Assembly: GCA_030615505.1 (NCBI GenBank)
Contig: JAUWZD010000001.1
Coordinates: forward strand, 1-64,000
Length of the DNA: 64,000 nt
Direction: 5' to 3'
Source of the DNA: Spirochaetales bacterium
GTDB lineage: Bacteria; Spirochaetota; Spirochaetia; SZUA-6; DRHE01
In this document: piece after piece, positions 1-6,389 of the stretch
Layout of the letters: each line of letters begins with the position of its first letter
Position numbering within the stretch: the first letter of the stretch is position 1
The notes under the pieces: generated by a model
Told to the model about the DNA's origin: nothing
The model's database searches: none
The model's input: the letters and a program-made list of their open reading frames with translations, nothing else
Position numbers and translations under genes: made by a program

Positions 1-49
1 CCGGATCAGGGAAGTCGTGAATAAAGATGGTGTGTCTTGATAGTTTCAT
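1..49 (-). CDS. 5' end of a gene leaving the window; possible radical SAM/SPASM peptide maturase (partial)
   Basis: Only the first 16 codons are visible, starting at ATG 49-47 and reading MKLSRHTIFIHDFPDP. An in-frame stop lies seven codons upstream and no other standard start codon lies between, so this is the earliest possible start; a GGAG sits directly against the ATG, which is closer than usual. The N-terminus resembles the opening of SPASM-type radical SAM peptide maturases, which often begin with a short basic strand and a FxxDFP-like turn, but the Fe-S motif lies outside the window, so the function is an inference. It follows, on the same strand, a 30-residue ORF with a Cys-Cys tail and a stable hairpin, the usual order of a RiPP precursor and its enzyme. 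Confidence 0.35.
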   Translation of the reverse strand, partial: MKLSRHTIFIHDFPDP

Positions 50-83
50 CTCCGTATAGTATAGCGTCTAAGCTAATTTAGTA

Positions 84-115
84 CATGGGGTACAGGGCGA
101 ACCCTGTACCCCATG
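84..115 (-). promoter_or_regulatory. Perfect 14-bp stem with UUCG loop between two genes
   Basis: The arms CATGGGGTACAGGG (84-97) and CCCTGTACCCCATG (102-115) are perfectly complementary. Read on the minus strand the loop is TTCG, a stable RNA tetraloop; on the plus strand it is CGAA. No T-run follows on either strand, so it is not a standard intrinsic terminator. It lies 20 bases after the small ORF and 34 bases before the partial gene, so it could protect the upstream transcript or lower expression of the downstream enzyme relative to the peptide. It could instead be a copy of a dispersed palindromic repeat. Confidence 0.7.
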
Positions 116-135
116 CAGCGAGCGAGCTGAAGCTC

Positions 136-228
136 TTAACGATAACTCCCCGAAACCCACGAACAGCAGCCCAGGGGCCCAATGTCCGCCGCTTCCTTGA
201 AGCCTTTACTGATTACTTCCAGGATCAT
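136..228 (-). CDS. 30-residue peptide with Cys-Cys tail, candidate RiPP precursor
   Basis: This short ORF has a full Shine-Dalgarno (AGGAGGTG on the minus strand, plus coordinates 236-243) eight bases before the ATG at 228-226 and ends at TAA 138-136. The peptide has an amphipathic, leader-like N-terminus (MILEVISKGFKEAADI) followed by a Gly/Ser/Cys/aromatic tail (GPLGCCSWVSGSYR). It starts 16 bases after the stop of the solute-binding protein gene on the same strand and is followed by a hairpin and then a possible radical SAM gene. Size, ribosome site, composition and context fit a ribosomally made, enzyme-modified peptide. I do not recognise the family. The alternative is the decayed 5' end of a longer gene. 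Confidence 0.55.
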   Translation of the reverse strand: MILEVISKGFKEAADIGPLGCCSWVSGSYR

Positions 229-244
229 TTAATCTCACCTCCTT

Positions 245-1828
245 TCACTTTTTATTTCTTTTTATATACCACTCCTTAATGGAGCGGTAAAAAACTTCCG
301 GAGAAGCTTTTATTCCATTAAACTTAGATGATATTCCCTGGAATTTCCTCCTGAAAAATAGAAAAATCGCAGGCCTGTCCTCTGCAATCAGCTCGTGGAT
401 ATTATGATAGATATCCCGCCTCTCTGAAAAGTTTGATTTAAGTCTTCCTCTCTCGATCAAGCGGTCTACTTCTTTATTCCGGTAATGCCCCAGGTTTGAT
501 TTACCGATACTGTCGGAATGCCAGAAGAATGATATTCGCGTATCCGGATCTATTCCTGCGTTGAACTGAAGAAGCACCGCCTCAAAATTCCCAGGAATAA
601 GTTTCTTCTGAAAAAGCTCTGAAAGCTCCAAAAATTCAACCTCAACCACAATGCCCACCTGGAACAACTGCCACCTGATCCTCTTGGCCGCACGTTCCTT
701 TAAGGAATCCCCACTGTCTACAAGGAGGGTAAAGCACAGCTTTTCCCCATTCTTGTCGAGGATCCTGTCTCCATCTGTATCTCTCCAGCCCAGTTCTTTA
801 AGGAGCTTTAAAGCCTCCTTGGGGTCGTAACGCTGTGAGGAGACCCGGTTATTGTAGGCCCAGGTCCCGGGGCGAAAGGGCCCGGTTGCAGGTATGCCCC
901 AGCCCCGCAGGGCCTTTTCTATCAGGTCCGACCTGTCTATAGACATGTCTATAGCCTTTCTTAAGCCTTTATCGGAAAAGAGGGGATCCTTCATATTGAA
1001 AAGGATAGTGTAATAGAAAATATGCAGATAATCGTATACACTGAAGCGGGGATCATCCCTGATTATCCGGTAATCCTCGAAATTGAGATCCTCCACAACG
1101 TGCACCTTGTCCTGCATCAGGGCGGACCAGGCGCTGAGGCGATTGGGAAATATCTTAAGAATCACCCGGTCGAGGAGGGGCCTTCCATCAAAGTAATCAT
1201 CATTGGCTGAGAGAACGATCTCCCCGTTATTCCATTCTGAAAACTCAAACGGCCCGGATCCGATTGGTTTTTTCCCGAACTCATACATGGAAGATTCAGT
1301 TTGCCGAAGCAGGTGAGCAGGAAGGATCGGTTGATCCATGATAAGGAGAAGGGGGGCATAGGGCTCATTCAGTTCAACCCTGAGCTTATACTTTCCAACT
1401 GACCTGAAGTTTTTGACCATCTTATATAGTATTGAATGGGGAGATTTCAATCTGGGATTAATAATCGCATTGTATGTGAAAGCCACATCCTCTGCTGTGA
1501 GCTCCGCACCGTCATGAAACTGCACACCTGTTTTTATTTTAAATTCCCATACCAGGCCGTTGTCCGAGACATCCCAGGATTCGGCCAGGTCCGGAACAGG
1601 CTCAAGGCTCTCATTCAGCTTGATCAGGCTGTTAAAGATCAGGTCACAAAGATGGATCGTTAAAGTATCCTGAACCAGTATGGGGTTCAGGCTCTTGGCT
1701 TCTCTGTAATCCGCAAGGATCAGCGTTCCGCCCTGCGGATACTGGTCCTGAGCAGGGGCAGGTGGGGCATTTATAAGCACAGTTAAAAGTATAAGGATCA
1801 TCAATGGGAAGAACGGTCTGCTTTGCAC
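245..1828 (-). CDS. Peptide-type ABC transporter solute-binding protein (SBP family 5)
   Basis: 527 residues, the usual length for DppA/OppA-like proteins that capture peptides or other ligands outside the cytoplasmic membrane. Residues 1-26 form a signal peptide (basic start, Leu/Ile-rich core, then APAQ) with no clear lipobox. Family features follow: GGTLILADYREAKSLNPI, DLAESWDVSDNGLVWEFKIKTGVQFHDG, and IGSGPFEFSEW, with a C-terminal region around residues 410-500 typical of the fold. The start is GTG with a weak AGGGA upstream. No permease or ATPase genes are adjacent; instead the 30-residue Cys-Cys ORF follows 16 bases later, so the protein may deliver substrate to a transporter encoded elsewhere or bind the mature peptide. 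That link is inferred from position only. Confidence 0.9.
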   Translation of the reverse strand: MQSRPFFPLMILILLTVLINAPPAPAQDQYPQGGTLILADYREAKSLNPILVQDTLTIHLCDLIFNSLIKLNESLEPVPDLAESWDVSDNGLVWEFKIKTGVQFHDGAELTAEDVAFTYNAIINPRLKSPHSILYKMVKNFRSVGKYKLRVELNEPYAPLLLIMDQPILPAHLLRQTESSMYEFGKKPIGSGPFEFSEWNNGEIVLSANDDYFDGRPLLDRVILKIFPNRLSAWSALMQDKVHVVEDLNFEDYRIIRDDPRFSVYDYLHIFYYTILFNMKDPLFSDKGLRKAIDMSIDRSDLIEKALRGWGIPATGPFRPGTWAYNNRVSSQRYDPKEALKLLKELGWRDTDGDRILDKNGEKLCFTLLVDSGDSLKERAAKRIRWQLFQVGIVVEVEFLELSELFQKKLIPGNFEAVLLQFNAGIDPDTRISFFWHSDSIGKSNLGHYRNKEVDRLIERGRLKSNFSERRDIYHNIHELIAEDRPAIFLFFRRKFQGISSKFNGIKASPEVFYRSIKEWYIKRNKK

Positions 1829-1850
1829 TTTTTATCCCTGAGCTTTAAGT

Positions 1851-1879
1851 ATCTTAGCCTATAATTTGAGCACTGGCAA
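1851..1879 (-). promoter_or_regulatory. Sigma-70-like promoter for the solute-binding protein operon
   Basis: On the minus strand TTGCCA (1879-1874) and TAAGAT (1856-1851) are separated by 17 bases. The predicted transcript begins a few bases downstream, leaving a leader of about 15-20 bases before the GTG at 1828. The -35 box is a five-of-six match; the -10 box is weaker. Confidence 0.5.
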
Positions 1880-1896
1880 GTAATTATTAATTACTT
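1878..1896. promoter_or_regulatory. Perfect palindrome touching the -35 box, possible operator
   Basis: AAGTAATT (1878-1885) and AATTACTT (1889-1896) are perfect inverted repeats around a 3-base centre. The element overlaps the outer edge of the predicted -35 hexamer of the solute-binding protein promoter, the position of an operator or activator site. No regulator gene is adjacent, so the binding protein is unknown. Confidence 0.4.
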
Positions 1897-1935
1897 ACGT
1901 CCGGGACCGCCATCCACGGTTTAACGACTCTTGCT

Positions 1936-2445
1936 TTATGAATTAAAAGCCGAATCAAGCGCTCTTTTAAAATCATCTGGTTTCTGAGAGCCTATCATCA
2001 GGGTCCTGCCTTTTTTGAGTTTGAACATTATTCTCTGATTACCGCTTATATTATACGCCTTTCCCTTTTTTCCGCGCCGTATGCCCCACCCGCCGTATTC
2101 TTTAATAGCCTTATATGTGGTTTTTTCATATTTGCTGATCTCATCTAAAGAGATCTTATGATAGGACAGATGAAAAGGAAAGAACCTGTAATATACCCCG
2201 TCGCTTCTTACCTGGGTGATAAGTTTTACACTGAAGAAAAATATAGGAAAAAGAATACCGAATACTATCCACAGTACAACCATAATGGGATCGGGGGGCG
2301 GATTATTTCCAAAGGGAATTCTAAATATAAGCTGTTGAACGGCTCCGTACCATATAAGAACTGTTATGATGATTACTACGGCGAATATCCAGGCCTGGCG
2401 AACTCTTTGAATCTCTTCGAATAAGCTTTCAGGTTTTTCTTCCAT
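1936..2445 (-). CDS. Small membrane protein, DUF6141-like
   Basis: 169 residues. Two hydrophobic segments (about residues 15-38 and 52-75) are followed by a soluble beta-rich domain of about 90 residues. The stretch EYGGWGIRRGKKGKAYNISGNQ and the closing LKKGRTLMIGSQKPDDFKRAL match my memory of the DUF6141 family, whose function is unknown; the soluble part resembles bacterial PH-like domains. It stands alone between the solute-binding protein operon and endonuclease V, with about 50 bases on the nfi side. Confidence 0.65.
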   Translation of the reverse strand: MEEKPESLFEEIQRVRQAWIFAVVIIITVLIWYGAVQQLIFRIPFGNNPPPDPIMVVLWIVFGILFPIFFFSVKLITQVRSDGVYYRFFPFHLSYHKISLDEISKYEKTTYKAIKEYGGWGIRRGKKGKAYNISGNQRIMFKLKKGRTLMIGSQKPDDFKRALDSAFNS

Positions 2446-2497
2446 AATATGAGAGGGAATGTAGCATATCAGGGTTGGATCGTCAATCTTACAATCC

Positions 2498-3163
2498 TTA
2501 CTTGCAGTGTTTGGAAGCCTCTTGATGCGCCAGGCGGATGGGCTGAGGCATACGTGCTTCGCAGGAGCAGTGTAATGCCCAATGCACAGCTTCTTTTAGG
2601 GTTATCCGGTGCCCTGCGGAGACAAAGATGGGTTTGACACCGGTCTGAGTGCGAAGAACAGTACCGGCAATCCTGCCGTTACAGATGAGCTTGCTCCTGG
2701 ATCCTCGGTGCTTATCAGGAGGGAGGCAGTCCCCGCAGAGCCTGTTTTTAGCTATGCCTATGGTCGGAATCTCCAGCCACAGCCCTACATGACAGGCTAA
2801 TCCGAATCCGCGCGGGTGGGAAATCCCGTGACCTTCGCACATAAGTATATCCGCTTTCTCAGGAAGCTTGCTCACTGCTTCTATTGCTGCAGGGGCTTCC
2901 CGGAAGCTTAAGAGGCCTGGAATATAGGGAAAGCCGCAGTCTTTCTCCGCACATGCTGTTGCTATGACCTTTAAGCTCTCTGCTTCAAGTAAAACCGCAG
3001 CACAGATAATGGTTCCGTCATCATCAGAATAGGCGCAATCTACACCGGCAATGCTTCTAACCGCACCCTTGATCGGCTCGATACGTACCTTTGGAGCAAG
3101 CTTGATCTGAAGGGCTTCCGCCTCTTCAGGGGATACATTCCATGAGTGTTCTATGGAGCGCAT
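2498..3163 (-). CDS. nfi: Endonuclease V (deoxyinosine 3' endonuclease)
   Basis: 221 residues, the normal length for the family that nicks DNA one base 3' of deoxyinosine. Visible motifs are IAGVDCAYSDDDG (first catalytic Asp), PYIPGLLSFREAPA (catalytic Glu) and MCEGHGISHPRGFGLACHVG followed by PTIGIAKNRLCG. In the third motif the usual VDGHG aspartate is replaced by glutamate (CEGHG), a conservative change at a metal ligand. The ATG at 3163-3161 lacks a good ribosome site. The gene is divergent from a radical SAM gene with a very short shared promoter region. Confidence 0.93.
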   Translation of the reverse strand: MRSIEHSWNVSPEEAEALQIKLAPKVRIEPIKGAVRSIAGVDCAYSDDDGTIICAAVLLEAESLKVIATACAEKDCGFPYIPGLLSFREAPAAIEAVSKLPEKADILMCEGHGISHPRGFGLACHVGLWLEIPTIGIAKNRLCGDCLPPDKHRGSRSKLICNGRIAGTVLRTQTGVKPIFVSAGHRITLKEAVHWALHCSCEARMPQPIRLAHQEASKHCK

Positions 3164-3177
3164 TTACAATTATTTTA

Positions 3178-3186
3178 TGTTATAAT
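3178..3186 (+). promoter_or_regulatory. Extended -10 promoter (TGTTATAAT)
   Basis: A consensus TATAAT at 3181-3186 is preceded by TG at the extended -10 position. TTTACA at 3163-3168 is too close (12 bases) to act as its -35. A start near 3193 would give a leader of about 20 bases before the ATG at 3214. Confidence 0.4.
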
Positions 3187-3213
3187 TCTTTAGGTTTTAA
3201 GGGAAGGTCATAT

Positions 3214-4254
3214 ATGGCGGTCTGCAGGGAGTGCGGGGAGAGACGCACAGCAGAGATTATAGGCTTATGCCCGGATTGCTTGCGCAATTTATCCGAATCC
3301 ACAGAGCTTGTTTCAATACATGCGCCGGTGAGAAGGAGGTACGGTCTTCCTCTGCTTCCTCCTGAAAGCAAAGGGGGTCTTTCTTGTTCTCTCTGCTCAA
3401 ATAACTGCACTATGGCTGTCGGAGAAAAGGGATACTGCGGGATACGGAAGAATAAAAACGGCAGACTCAAATCCCTTGCTCCAAAAGGAAGCGCTTTAGC
3501 TCATACATACTTAGATCCCCTCCCTACAAACTGCTGTGCTGCATGGTTCTGTTCCGGTACAAAGGAAAGAGGCTGTAACCTTGCTGTTTTCTTTTACGGC
3601 TGCAATTTTGACTGCCTTTTCTGTCAGAACGCTTCCCACAAACTGCTTGATAATGCGCCGCTGGTTACAGAGGATGAGATGTTGAGGTCTGCTTTAGACC
3701 CAAGGATTAGGTGTGTCTGTTTTTTTGGAGGCTCCCCGGAGCCTCAGCTTGGTTTTGCCTTGAGGGTTTCAAGAAGAATTATCGAGCAAAGCGGAAACAA
3801 AAAGCATATCTGCTGGGAGTGGAACGGATGCGGAAATCCGGATCTTGTCAGGGAGGCGGCCAAGCTCTCATTTGTAAGCGGAGGCACCGTTAAGTTTGAC
3901 CTCAAGGCATTTTCAACCACCATAAGCTGTGCCCTATGTGGAGTGGATACTTCCAGGTCTTTTGAAAATTTCTCCATGCTTGCAAAACTCTATGCCCAAA
4001 GGAATCTTCTCACAGCAACCACTCTATTGGTACCGTTCTATGTGGATAAGTATGAGGTTGGGTCCATTGCGCGCTTTATTGCGAGCATGAATCCGGAGAT
4101 TCCATATCAACTGCTCGTATTTCATCCCGATTTTTTTCTTAAAGACCTGCCTGTAACACCTAAAGAGCAGGTCGATGAATGTTACAGGCAAGCTAAGAAG
4201 CATCTATCGAGGGTTTCTATCGGTAATGAGAACCTATATGAAAAGTTCATATAA
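3214..4254 (+). CDS. Radical SAM protein, PflA-like (pyruvate formate-lyase activase related)
   Basis: 346 residues from ATG 3214, chosen because GGGAAGG lies seven bases upstream; an open frame continues back to 3142 without a ribosome site. The N-terminus has a zinc-ribbon-like pair (CRECGERR, CPDCL), then a second Cys cluster (CSLCSNNCTMAVGEKGYCGIRKN) typical of AmrS/PflA-like proteins, then the radical SAM CxxxCxxC loop in FFYGCNFDCLFCQNAS. The glycine-rich strand CVCFFGGSPEPQ and the DLKAF strand complete the half-barrel. It is a distant relative of the two AmrS-type proteins later in this window but has no signal anchor and a different N-terminus. The substrate is unknown. Confidence 0.8.
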   Translation: MAVCRECGERRTAEIIGLCPDCLRNLSESTELVSIHAPVRRRYGLPLLPPESKGGLSCSLCSNNCTMAVGEKGYCGIRKNKNGRLKSLAPKGSALAHTYLDPLPTNCCAAWFCSGTKERGCNLAVFFYGCNFDCLFCQNASHKLLDNAPLVTEDEMLRSALDPRIRCVCFFGGSPEPQLGFALRVSRRIIEQSGNKKHICWEWNGCGNPDLVREAAKLSFVSGGTVKFDLKAFSTTISCALCGVDTSRSFENFSMLAKLYAQRNLLTATTLLVPFYVDKYEVGSIARFIASMNPEIPYQLLVFHPDFFLKDLPVTPKEQVDECYRQAKKHLSRVSIGNENLYEKFI

Positions 4255-4262
4255 AAGATCGG

Positions 4263-4490
4263 ACATTAAACCTAATCAGTACGCCAAAAACCATAGGTGG
4301 ACCATCCGTCAAGCTGATCAAGGAAGCTCATGAATATGAATTAACCCTTCTACGGGCGGGAATGAGAATCCCCTCTTCAGGATTTGTCACAACCTATCGA
4401 ATTCCTGAACGTGTAGTGAAAGAAGCAATAACCAATGCGGTAATCCACAGAGATTATCATCGACCCCGCAGAGCGAAGCAGCACGGGGTG
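4263..4490 (+). pseudogene. Fragment of an AlbA_2/RecG-like ATP-binding (HATPase_c_4) protein
   Basis: One frame reads TPKTIGGPSVKLI, EAHEYELTLLRAGMR and PERVVKEAITNAVIHRDYHRP. The last part is the N-box (EAITNAVIHRDY) of the GHKL ATPase domain found in AlbA_2/DUF4325-type transcriptional regulators and RecG-like proteins. Both ends of the gene are missing: no start is visible, and homology stops at HRP, where a GC-rich CGCAGAGCGAAGCAGCACGG segment replaces the expected strand. It is a deletion remnant. Confidence 0.7.
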
Positions 4491-4499
4491 AGGATCAGG

Positions 4500-4885
4500 T
4501 GCAAGGGAATGTGTTGATTTATCGTAGCTCTATTTACAATTCTTTCCCTTTATTAGTAAATTAATATGCCACTTTATGCGACACGGGTTAGCTTTCCAAT
4601 CTCTTTAATTTTAATACTGAATTTTGCGTCATAATCTAAACACACCAAATCACTGGTAAATCAATGTTTATTATCAGAGGGATTGTGGGGCGATGGGATG
4701 GAGTTTTACCGCGCAGTGCGGTCTGGATCAGGCGTCCAGTTGGTCTAATCGAGGTCTGCCGGGCGGGAAAGAATGAGTTACACCACTGTCTAATAGGGAC
4801 TCATGCGGTTCGGCCGGGTGGCTTTGGGCGCCGGGGAACGCCCTTCGGCATCTTTAAGGGCTCGCAGCAACCTTTGAGCTGTTCT
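4500..4885. other. Non-coding stretch with a GC-rich segment, no gene recognised
   Basis: 4536-4670 is AT-rich without features I can name. 4680-4880 is clearly richer in GC than both flanks and holds several short inverted repeats (for example GGGCGCCGGGGAACGCCC at 4827-4844). An open frame of 90 codons crosses it, but the predicted protein is rich in Gly, Arg and Trp with no recognisable motif. It may be part of a decayed mobile element, since an IS630 fragment begins immediately downstream. Confidence 0.4.
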
Positions 4886-4889
4886 ACCT

Positions 4890-5163
4890 CTAAAAGGAAA
4901 TTATCCATTTTCTGGAACAGATGTAAAACACCATAAGAGAAGACATTTAGTTGTCGTTATGGATAAGTCGCCCCCGCATAATTCAAATATTACAAAGGAA
5001 TATATTTCCACTCAGAAGAGGTTGCATGTTTTTATCTAACTCCGTACTCTCCGGATTTTAATACAGATGAGGAAGTATGGAACTATTTGAAAAATGAGGA
5101 ATTGAAAAGTCATCAAGCATGAACAAAGGATGAAATAAATATGCTTGTACCAAAAGAAACTTG
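4890..5163 (+). pseudogene. IS630-family transposase, C-terminal remnant with frameshift and stop
   Basis: The frame covering about 4900-5030 reads HHKRRHLVVVMDKSPPHNSN, which holds the second catalytic Asp region of the DDE_3 domain. After a shift at about 5033 a second frame reads YLTPYSPDFNTDEEVWNYLK, the classic PPYSPxxNPIExxW motif containing the last acidic residue. A TGA at about 5118 interrupts it before TKDEINML. The N-terminal half and terminal repeats are not recognisable. At least one frameshift and one stop make it inactive. Confidence 0.8.
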
Positions 5164-5175
5164 AATCAATGTCTA

Positions 5176-5206
5176 ACCCCCGAAATTATTTCGAGGTCTT
5201 TTTTTT
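5176..5206 (+). terminator. Intrinsic terminator, plus strand
   Basis: CCCCGAAAT (5178-5186) pairs with ATTTCGAGG (5188-5196) with one mismatch and is followed by TCTTTTTTTT. It lies 15 bases after the end of the transposase remnant and probably ended its transcript. Confidence 0.6.
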
Positions 5207-5261
5207 AATTGAATTAAACTATAAACACCTTGTTATCTGCTGTAGCACCGGATTACTTTTT

Positions 5262-5294
5262 AAAAAGCCAATTTTACATGGATGTAAAACTGGC
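5262..5294 (-). terminator. Intrinsic terminator after the ParE-type toxin gene
   Basis: On the minus strand GCCAGTTTTACAT and ATGTAAAATTGGC form a 13-pair stem (one G-U) with a 2-base loop, followed by TTTTT. It starts ten bases after the toxin stop codon at 5304. No attC-like site was found at this end of the cassette, so this hairpin may mark the outer edge of the integron array. Confidence 0.7.
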
Positions 5295-5303
5295 CTCTAA
5301 TAA

Positions 5304-5588
5304 TCATATTTCGCCATCAAAATTTCGTTTTGCATGAACCAATGTCAAAATTTTTATATCTTCTCCTATTACTTCATAAATAATCCTGTAAGAATAAATA
5401 AATATTTCCCTTACATTATCATTTCTTATCTCTGGAACAATACGCCCCATTTTTGGGAATGAGTCCAACTTCTCAGATTTTTCGATTATTTTATCAACAA
5501 CTTCAGATGCATAGTATTTTGAGTCTATTGCAATAAAATCATGAATTTGTTTCAAAGATAATTTAGCCGGTTCTGACCAAATTACCAA
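5304..5588 (-). CDS. ParE/RelE-family toxin
   Basis: 94 residues, typical of type II toxins that act on gyrase (ParE) or ribosome-bound mRNA (RelE). The order WSEPAKLSLKQIHDFI (helical hairpin), KMGRIVPEI, VREIFIYSYRIIYEV and IKILTLVHAKRNF follows the ParE fold, including the strand-Arg-Tyr motif; ParE is the better guess. Translation must start at TTG 5588-5586, because no ATG or GTG precedes WSEPAKLSL. This TTG overlaps the antitoxin stop (TTGGTAA), so the toxin is translationally coupled to the antitoxin, keeping toxin yield low. Confidence 0.85.
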   Translation of the reverse strand: MVIWSEPAKLSLKQIHDFIAIDSKYYASEVVDKIIEKSEKLDSFPKMGRIVPEIRNDNVREIFIYSYRIIYEVIGEDIKILTLVHAKRNFDGEI

Positions 5589-5758
5589 TTCTGTACTTCC
5601 TTTTTTAGATCATCAACAGATATTATTTTTTTTTCTTTTACAGCTTTTTGTCCTTGATGTATTTTTTCAATAACATAGAGTCTATACATAATATCATCTA
5701 TTTCTATATTATCTGGTAAATTAGAAATTGCATTAATTGCTTCTTGCTTTAGCAACAT
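5582..5758 (-). CDS. Antitoxin partner of the ParE-type toxin
   Basis: 58 residues from ATG 5758-5756 (GGAAGGAGAAGAG upstream) to TAA 5584-5582. The product is MLLKQEAINAISNLP followed by an acidic helix (DNIEIDDIMYRLYVIEKI) and a basic C-terminal part ending DDLKKEVQNW. This is the size and pattern of the short antitoxins paired with ParE toxins (LPxxxxxDDIMYRLYVIEKI is a recurring form). Most have an N-terminal DNA-binding part, but here that part is short. It overlaps the toxin gene by seven bases, which supports the pairing. Confidence 0.8.
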   Translation of the reverse strand: MLLKQEAINAISNLPDNIEIDDIMYRLYVIEKIHQGQKAVKEKKIISVDDLKKEVQNW

Positions 5759-5799
5759 ATACTCTTCTCCTTCCTTTTTTTTAAGATAAATTACTGATT

Positions 5800-5828
5800 A
5801 TTATAAAAGTATACAACTTTTTTTACAA
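5800..5828 (-). promoter_or_regulatory. Promoter of the parE-type toxin-antitoxin pair
   Basis: On the minus strand TTGTAA (5828-5823) and a perfect TATAAT (5805-5800) are spaced by exactly 17 bases, about 40 bases before the antitoxin ATG. A cassette with its own promoter is expected for toxin-antitoxin modules in integrons. Confidence 0.6.
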
Positions 5829-5840
5829 TGTATAAATCTT

Positions 5841-5864
5841 TTTCGGCACATGGATGTGCCGAAA
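5841..5864. promoter_or_regulatory. 24-bp perfect palindrome upstream of the TA promoter
   Basis: TTTCGGCACAT (5841-5851) and ATGTGCCGAAA (5854-5864) are perfect inverted repeats around GG. The element sits 12 bases upstream of the -35 box of the toxin-antitoxin promoter, so it could be the site for autoregulation by the antitoxin. No U-run follows on either strand, which argues against a terminator. Confidence 0.45.
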
Positions 5865-5884
5865 TACCCCATATTTTTCTGCCA

Positions 5885-5993
5885 GTTTAACGACCTTTTG
5901 AGCTGCAAGCCCGTGCCCGCAGGGCTTGGCGGGAAAATTGCGCAAGCAATTTTCATGACAAAGGGCTTGTCTGCTCCAATAGAAAGGTTATGC
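5885..5993 (-). other. attC-like recombination site (integron), HEPN/MNT cassette
   Basis: Read on the minus strand the site opens with GCATAAC (R'') and closes with GTTAAAC (R'). The arms TAACCTTTCTATTGGAGCAGACAAGCCC and GGGCTTGCAGCTCAAAAGGTCGTTA pair imperfectly, with unpaired bases between GAGC and CAAGCCC, the hallmark of attC. The centre is a perfect stem, GAAAATTGC (5933-5941) with GCAATTTTC (5946-5954). The HEPN stop codon TAA is part of the R'' box, as is common for cassette genes. Confidence 0.75.
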
Positions 5994-6389
5994 AGGTTCT
6001 TTTTTTAATTTTTCTGATATTTTCTGGAATATCTCACTTGCTTCTTTCAAAAAGTTTTCTGCTTCTTTTTTAGATGGTTTCCCATTAGGGAGTAATCCTA
6101 TTTCAGAGGGATATCGGGAATCAATATAAAGTTCATTCAGCTGATCAAAGATATCTTGATTTACGGGTATATTAATAAATTCCTTAATTTGCTCTTTTAA
6201 AGTAATAATGCTATGCATTTTGGGAACTTGCCCTTTATATTCTTCTAATATTGCCTTGAATGATTTTTCAATCAGTTGTTGTGCATGAAAAGCAACCATA
6301 TTTGTTAATTCATTATTTTCAAGTATTTCCTTTATTACGTTTAAATCATCTTTCGCTGCACGTAACCAGGATTCAGCCTGCTTTTTCAT
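5988..6389 (-). CDS. HEPN-domain protein (toxin partner of MNT nucleotidyltransferase)
   Basis: 133 residues of the HEPN fold. AESWLRAAKDDLNVIKEIL and MVAFHAQQLIEKSFKAIL are the two leading helices, KMHSIITL holds the conserved His, and YIDSRYPSEIGLLPNGKPS is the usual RYP region of this family. In such pairs HEPN is an RNase or toxin and MNT silences it, often by adding AMP residues. The gene overlaps the MNT gene by 17 bases, so both come from one transcript, and its stop lies within an attC-like site. I do not see a clean R-x4-6-H RNase motif, so activity is uncertain. Confidence 0.88.
   Translation of the reverse strand: MKKQAESWLRAAKDDLNVIKEILENNELTNMVAFHAQQLIEKSFKAILEEYKGQVPKMHSIITLKEQIKEFINIPVNQDIFDQLNELYIDSRYPSEIGLLPNGKPSKKEAENFLKEASEIFQKISEKLKKEPA

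Noticed and set aside
84..115. attC site at the left edge
   Set aside because: The stem is perfect with no unpaired bases and has no RYYYAAC/GTTRRRY ends.
3163..3168. TTTACA as -35 box for the radical SAM gene
   Set aside because: Only 12 bases from the -10 box; the extended -10 suffices.
4690..4880. Group II intron or structured RNA fragment
   Set aside because: No recognisable domain V or reverse transcriptase motif could be seen; left as an unexplained GC-rich segment.
4664..4936. 90-codon ORF as a gene
   Set aside because: No ribosome site or family features; its composition follows the GC-rich insert, and it overlaps the IS630 remnant in another frame.
5933..5954. Terminator after the HEPN gene
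   Set aside because: The perfect stem has no T-run and is better explained as the top of an attC-like site.
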